This document shows positions 1-4,300 of a stretch of 6,122 nt of DNA, one piece after another. Below the pieces are notes generated by a model, which worked only from the letters and a program-made list of their open reading frames with translations, was not told the origin of the DNA and did not search any database. Every line of letters begins with the position of its first letter. Position 1 is the stretch's first letter. Source of the stretch: Candidatus Sumerlaeota bacterium (lineage in GTDB: Bacteria > Sumerlaeota > Sumerlaeia > JADFCT01); contig JAPLSP010000349.1 in NCBI GenBank assembly GCA_026398575.1, positions 1 through 6,122 on the forward strand, read 5' to 3'. The position numbers were made by a program, and so were the translations under genes.

Positions 1-16
1 AACCCATCCTTACAAC

Positions 17-63
17 CTGGTCAGTTCGTGGCCTGGGGTACCCCCAGGCCACGAACTGACCAG
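17..63. repeat. Perfect 22-bp inverted repeat (hairpin)
   Basis: The left arm (17-38, beginning CTGGTCAGTTCGTGG) is the exact reverse complement of the right arm (42-63), with a 3-nt loop TAC at 39-41. The loop region contains a KpnI-like GGTACC core. A CATCCT hexamer lies on both sides (5-10 and 64-69). A GC-rich 22-bp stem would form a strong hairpin in RNA or cruciform in DNA. No T-tract follows directly on either strand; the first T-run is T7 at 111-117, too far away for a standard intrinsic terminator. It could be a bidirectional terminator-like structure, a REP/MITE-type palindrome or a protein-binding site. The symmetry itself is certain; its function is unknown. Confidence 0.9.
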
Positions 64-141
64 CATCCTGACCGACAAGGAGCGGCATTAAAGCTACCTT
101 AAAGAACCCGTTTTTTTCTCTTGACACTGGGGAGTACCTCA

Positions 142-255
142 ATGAATCGCGCTTACTCGGATATTGTTGATGCGTTTAGCTTGATCAAGCGGCAGGCGCA
201 CGGAATAGCTCGCGAGCTGGATGCCGTAAGCTTTTTCCACATGCAGATTGAGTGA
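142..255 (+). CDS. Possible small protein, 37 aa, unknown function
   Basis: ATG at 142, TGA at 253-255. The peptide starts MNRAYSDIVDAFSLIKRQ and ends FFHMQIE. A GGGGAG sequence at 129-134 lies 7 nt before the ATG, a good Shine-Dalgarno match at ideal spacing, and this is the main reason to list it. A TTGACA hexamer at 121-126 resembles a -35 box but is too close to the start for a normal promoter with a leader. The peptide is charged and could form an amphipathic helix; there is no signal peptide or membrane segment. I recognise no family. After the TGA the same frame reopens and runs through the AAGG microsatellite to 441, so this could also be the start of a longer decayed gene. An ORF of this length can arise by chance. 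Confidence 0.25.
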   Translation: MNRAYSDIVDAFSLIKRQAHGIARELDAVSFFHMQIE

Positions 256-330
256 AGCGTGCTTTACACGCTCTTGCAGCGCAACGAAACCTGCGATGAA
301 GCGAAATGGCTTAATGTTAAGGAAGGAAGC

Positions 331-371
331 AAGGAAGGAAGGAAGGAAGGAAGGAAGGAAGGAAGGAAGGA
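331..371. repeat. Tetranucleotide microsatellite (AAGG)10
   Basis: Positions 331-371 are ten uninterrupted AAGG units plus one A. Two more units at 319-328 are separated by an interrupting GC, so the degenerate tract is 319-371. Four-base units shift reading frame when copy number changes, which is the basis of phase variation in some bacterial surface genes. Here no convincing gene crosses the tract. Because 12 bases equal three units, all three forward frames give the same Lys-Glu-Gly-Arg peptide repeat, and all reverse frames give Leu-Pro-Ser-Phe. Long open frames through this region are therefore a by-product of the repeat. Confidence 0.97.
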
Positions 372-534
372 GCAAGAGTTGGGCCATATTTGCGTTGTGC
401 GGATGCGCGGAAGCGAACGTTGGTCAAGATTCGCGCGTTGACTGCACCCCTTGCTATGGGTCATTCGACGCACTGGATTGCAGGCGGGCAACGATGACTC
501 ATAGGCGAGCGGCGAAGAAATTCGCTCTGGTGAT

Positions 535-576
535 GGGACGCAGAATCCCAAGAAGGGGTCGCAGAATCCTGAGAAG
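535..576. repeat. Two-copy imperfect 21-bp tandem repeat
   Basis: Unit 1 at 535-555 (GGGACGCAGAATCCCAAGAA + G) and unit 2 at 556-576 (GGGTCGCAGAATCCTGAGAA + G) differ at three positions. A third unit starts (GGAC, 577-580) and then diverges. Core: GCAGAATCC followed by AGAAG. The unit is a multiple of three, but no credible protein spans it. It is probably a degenerate noncoding repeat. Confidence 0.75.
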
Positions 577-869
577 GGACTATATGTTGCGGGGCTGCGC
601 ATAGCGACGCTCTCCCTACCCACTTTTTATGATGGCAGTTTAGGCGGTGATTTTGGGCGGCGTCAAGAGGAATTTGCGCTTATTGGATAAATATTTTTGA
701 ATAGATATTATCTGTTATTTTGTAAGGTTATTTTTGGGCTAATAGCCGTCATAATAACCTTCCATGATACAATAAACAGATCAGGTCAGAGTAATTTAAG
801 AGCAGATTGGCGGACAAGTCTGGAAAACAAGGTGATTTCAGGGCAGGACGATTTAGAACTGGGATCATT

Positions 870-897
870 AAAACAGGTTAATAAACTAACTGGTTTT
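870..897. repeat. AT-rich imperfect hairpin at the transposase-remnant stop codon
   Basis: Arms 870-880 (AAAACAGGTTA) and 887-897 (TAACTGGTTTT) flank a 6-nt loop. There are nine Watson-Crick pairs, one G-T wobble and one mismatch. On the minus strand it covers the stop codon (878-880) of the transposase remnant and ends in GTTTT, giving a weak A-tract/U-tract terminator shape. There is no long U-run, so a working terminator is doubtful. It could also be the imperfect palindromic end of the former element. Confidence 0.35.
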
Positions 898-1054
898 CTT
901 CATCTTGCTTCGTTTTGGGTCCTCGTTTCATGGGGCGCAGGAGGCGTTTCAATAGCCGCTCCGGTTTTTCGATGAATGGCCCATCACCGCTTGGCCGGCC
1001 CGTGCGGGTGTTTTGCCGGATTCGATTCAACTCCGCATACTTCACCGCTCTTGT
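878..1054 (-). pseudogene. C-terminal remnant of a REP-associated tyrosine transposase (RAYT)
   Basis: RAYTs are single-domain Y1/HUH nucleases that process REP palindromes as single-stranded DNA. The minus-strand frame ending at TAA 878-880 carries the typical RAYT tail: a helix ELNRIRQ, the motif TRTGRPSGDGPF, then IEKPERLLKRLLRP and the basic end MKRGPKTKQ. Family members characteristically end with TRTGRP-x-G-x-x-x-F-[VI]-E-x-L-E-x-x-x-x-R-x-LRPxKRGPK or similar. Only about 58 residues remain of the usual ~200-230. The HUH motif, the catalytic tyrosine and the start are absent; upstream sequence in this frame (to 1222) shows no resemblance to the family and has no ribosome-binding site. 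I infer a 5'-truncated dead copy. The upstream boundary is approximate. Identification is by recognised motif only. Confidence 0.65.
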
Positions 1055-1127
1055 ATCCGTAAGGGAATTGACTTTAGCTGGTCTCGTCGCGATCTTGAAT
1101 GCGTGTTCCTTGCGCAGCGCATTATCT

Positions 1128-1150
1128 GAACACAGATTTTCCGTGTGTTC
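1128..1150. repeat. Short inverted repeat GAACACA...TGTGTTC
   Basis: GAACACA at 1128-1134 and TGTGTTC at 1144-1150 are perfect reverse complements around a 9-nt centre (GATTTTCCG). On the minus strand it reads GAACACACGGAAAATCTGTG followed by TTC. This resembles the 'ACACGGA...TCTGTGTTCA' dispersed intergenic repeats I recall from related metagenomic genomes, but I cannot confirm copies elsewhere. It lies between the RAYT remnant and the giant gene. Confidence 0.4.
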
Positions 1151-1197
1151 GCCGCAGAAAATGAAGAATAACGGAAAAACATAAAAATGACGGAACA

Positions 1198-1288
1198 GAC
1201 CCAATTTTATCCGTCGCCACAATTCTCAGGCGGTCTTCCGAATCCCCTGCAACTCCCAAATACCGAAAAGAACAAACGGACCCAATTT
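1198..1288. repeat. Pair of direct GACCCAATTT boxes
   Basis: An identical decamer GACCCAATTT occurs at 1198-1207 and 1279-1288, 81 bp apart. The flanks are similar too (AACAGACCCAATTTTA and AACGGACCCAATTTCA if the second is aligned through the AAACGGAC context). On the minus strand the boxes read AAATTGGGTC, like the 'TTGGGTCTGT' sequences often seen next to RAYT-type elements in environmental bacteria (from memory). They lie between the stop codon of the giant gene (1307) and the transposase remnant. They may be terminal or internal motifs of a lost element. Confidence 0.45.
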
Positions 1289-1306
1289 CAGAGCGCCTCA
1301 ACGGTT

Positions 1307-4300
1307 TTACGGCCGATAAACTGCCGTCATCGTGTGGTCTGCGCCCATCGAGCACAGCACGGCGCGCTGGGTGTTGTTGGGGAAGTCGGCGCCGTCGCGC
1401 TGCCATTTCCAGAATACATGCCCGTTGGGCGTATTCCCTCTGGCGGTCAGCATGACCATCGAATTGACCGGATAGGAGGCGACGAATTGTGTCGTGCCGG
1501 AGGTTTGATTGTAGTTATCCGCTGGATAGATCGAAACAACCGCGCCGCTGTCCGGGTTTGACGAATTCACCGTCAGCAGTGAGATATTAAGGGGGCGCCT
1601 GTAAACCGCCGTCATCGTATGATCGCCGGCCATCGAACACAGCACGTCGCGCCGTGTGTTGAGCGGGAATTCGGCGCCATCGCGCAGCCACTTCCAGAAC
1701 ACATAGCCGTTAGGCGCAAGCCCCCTGGCAGTCAGCGTGACCAGCGAATTGGGCGCGTAAGAACCGATGAACGGCGTCGTGCCGGTGGTTTGGTTGTTTT
1801 TATCCGCCGGATAAAGCGAAACCACCGCGCCAGTGCTGGGATTCGCAGACGCCACCGTAAGCAGCGAGGTGTTATAGGGATGTGCAAAAATGACCGTCAT
1901 CGTGTGGTCGGTATCCAATGAACACAACACATCGCGCTGTGTATTGTAGGGGAAATCCGCGCCGTCTTTCAGCCACTTTGAGAACACCCATCCATTCGGC
2001 AAATACGGCGGCGCCGTCAACGTCAGCATATTTCTCCAAAGATATTGGGCAGTGAACAGTGTGGTCCCGCGCGTCTTGCCGTCAATATCCGTCGGAACGA
2101 TGAAAACATTGATTCCGCTGGTAGGATTCTGCGAGGCAACGGTCAGGATCGGATAGTCTGGGTGAAAGATCGCAGTCATCGTGCGGTTGGCGTTCATCAG
2201 GACTTGGACGGTTTGCGATTGATTGCCTGGAAAATTGGCGCCATCCAAAAGCCAGCGGTAGAAGACATAGCCATTGGCGGCCTCGAACGGCGCCGTCAGA
2301 GTCACGGTCGTATTGTCATTGTATGCCCGTGTCAACTGCGTCGCGCCGCTCCCCTGCCCTCCAATGTCCAACGGGCTGATAGCAATCGAGACGCCGCTGC
2401 CCGGAACCCAGGAAGCGACCGTCAGCACGCGCCGGAGAGCCCAGTTGAGCGCTATCGAGCCGGCGGCGCCGCCGAAACCGTCCACCGCAATCGAATATTG
2501 AACGCCTGCCTGAGCGGTGAAAACGAGGCCGCTATTGCCGTTCGGGCTGCCGTCATTGTCATTCGACGCCACCAGCGTCAGGCTGCCAACGCTGGCGCCG
2601 GTATAGACCGCCAGCAGCGTATTGAAATTACTTCCGTGCGTGTCAAACGCATAGGTCCCGGCCAGAGGCGCCGTCCATGTCCACCACACCGAGGCGCCGC
2701 CCGCGTTGCCGGCGTGATTGGGCTCGCCCGGCTCTTTCGTGGCAGATGAATTATTTCCCAGAACAGAACCGGAAGGTCCCGCGATCAAAGTGGCGCTGGA
2801 GAAGAGATCGTTTGACGGCGCCGATAATATGCCCGTCCCACTCAGCGGGATGACGATGGTGGGACTGGTGGGATCGTCGCTCTGAATGACCAAATTCGCG
2901 GTCGCCACGCCTTCTGCGCCCGGATCGAATGTGACGGCATAATCGCGGCTATCGCCGACCAGCAGCGCCTCCGTCGTCGCCGCTGAGGCAAGGGCAAAGG
3001 CGCCGGTTGCGTCGTTTTGAATCGTCACGGATGCGACATTCAGTGGCGCCCAGCTTTGCGGATACAGATTCGAGAGCGTGACCGTCGAGGGCTGCGACGG
3101 TCCCAGGGAAATGCCCCGTGTTCCGAAATCCAAACTGGCGTCCGAAACAGCGGCTGCAGAACCCGATCCGCATTGCCAGGCGTCATTATAGGTGATGCTG
3201 GCGCCGTCATAACCTCCGATGACCCACATCTTATTATTCAAAGAAACGCTTGCATGATAGACGCGCCTTGAATAAGCCGCCGCCGCGCTCACTTTAGTCC
3301 ACGTCGTGCCGTTGGATGAGCTCCATAAGGCGCTCGTGCAGGGCCACGCGCCGCGTTGGAACCACATCTTGCCGCCGAAAGGCAGGCAGGTTGCCCCTTC
3401 GCACGCCTGAAAACCCGGCGCCGCTGTGGCCTGACTCCAGGATGCGCCGTCGCCGGAATGCCAAACATCCGCGACGCCGTTCGTGCCTGCCATGATCCAC
3501 AATTCATTGTTGAAAACGGCGCTTGCGAAATTCCGGCGCGCGGAGAAAGCCGCCGACAGCGTCGCGAAATTCCACGTCGCGCCATCCGAGGAATACCAGA
3601 CATCCTTGCCGCTTCCGCTGCCCGTCCCGGCAAGCATCCATAGTTTGTCGCCCGTTCCATTATTGAACACCTGGCAGGCGCCGCCCGTGCGATCGGGGAA
3701 AGCCGACAGCGTCGCGGAAGTCCAAGCCGCGCCATCGGACGAAGACCAGACTTCGCTGCCGCCCGCATTGCCGCCCAAAATCCACATCCTATTATTGAAG
3801 ACCGCGCTCGCGTGGGAAGCGCGCGGATAAAAGGCCGCGGTCTTGGTCGCCAGATGCCACGCCACGCCGTCCGCCGAGAACCAAACATCATTCAGATTGC
3901 CCTCGAAACCGTTCGTTCCGCCCATGACCCACAGCATGCCGTTGTAGGCCACGCTGGTATGCATCAAACGCGGAGTGAATGCCGCCGAGCCCCACGTTTG
4001 CGTCCACGACGCGCCATCGCTGGTACGCCAGATATCATTGCAGGTATCTATGCCATTCCAACCGCCCAGGACCCACAGGTTTCCATTGAAAGCCAGCCCC
4101 GTGATTTCATAGCGCGCGGAAAAGGGCGCGCCCGCCGTTGCTTGCGTCCACGATGTGCCGTCCGCAGAAGACCAGGCATCGCTCCGGAATTGCGTGTCTT
4201 TGCCGCAGAAAATCCACATTTTGTCGCCCGTCCCGTCATTGAAGACGGCGCAGCTGTGCCAATAGCGCGGAGAGAACTCGGCCGAAAGCGTCGCGGCGGT

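Larger units (their letters stand above)
256..877. other. Stretch without a supported gene
   Basis: Besides the AAGG microsatellite and the 21-bp repeats I see no gene here. The open frames present on both strands are short, lack ribosome-binding sites, are dominated by repeat-derived Lys-Glu-Gly-Arg or Leu-Pro-Ser-Phe peptide, and show no recognisable domain. From about 640 to 900 the DNA is distinctly AT-rich compared with the GC-rich gene at 1307-5902. A TTG-started frame at 697 gives a hydrophobic N-terminus (LLFCKVIFGLIAVIITF) but has no Shine-Dalgarno sequence and later runs antisense across the transposase remnant, so I do not call it. The region resembles intergenic DNA that has collected mobile-element debris. 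Confidence 0.6.

Noticed and set aside
2..91. Possible 3' end of a coding sequence entering from the left (ends ...LTSILTDKERH)
   Set aside because: The frame is open for 29 codons but reads straight through the perfect palindrome, and another frame is equally open. There is no recognised protein, so coding cannot be supported.
17..117. Palindrome at 17-63 plus T7 at 111-117 as an intrinsic terminator
   Set aside because: The T-run is about 48 nt after the stem, and no stem directly precedes it, so the usual hairpin-plus-U-tract geometry is missing.
248..623. Overlapping open frames on both strands across the AAGG tract
   Set aside because: They stay open because the tetranucleotide repeat has no stop in any frame. 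The flanking peptide is not protein-like and no ribosome-binding site is present.
697..975. TTG-started frame with a hydrophobic N-terminus
   Set aside because: The hydrophobicity follows from AT-rich DNA. There is no Shine-Dalgarno sequence, and the second part is antisense to the better supported RAYT tail.
2045..2749. 234-codon plus-strand open frame opposite the ASH/PPC/InlB-like region
   Set aside because: It is fully antisense to a gene with clear domains. The translation is of low complexity without any recognised motif.
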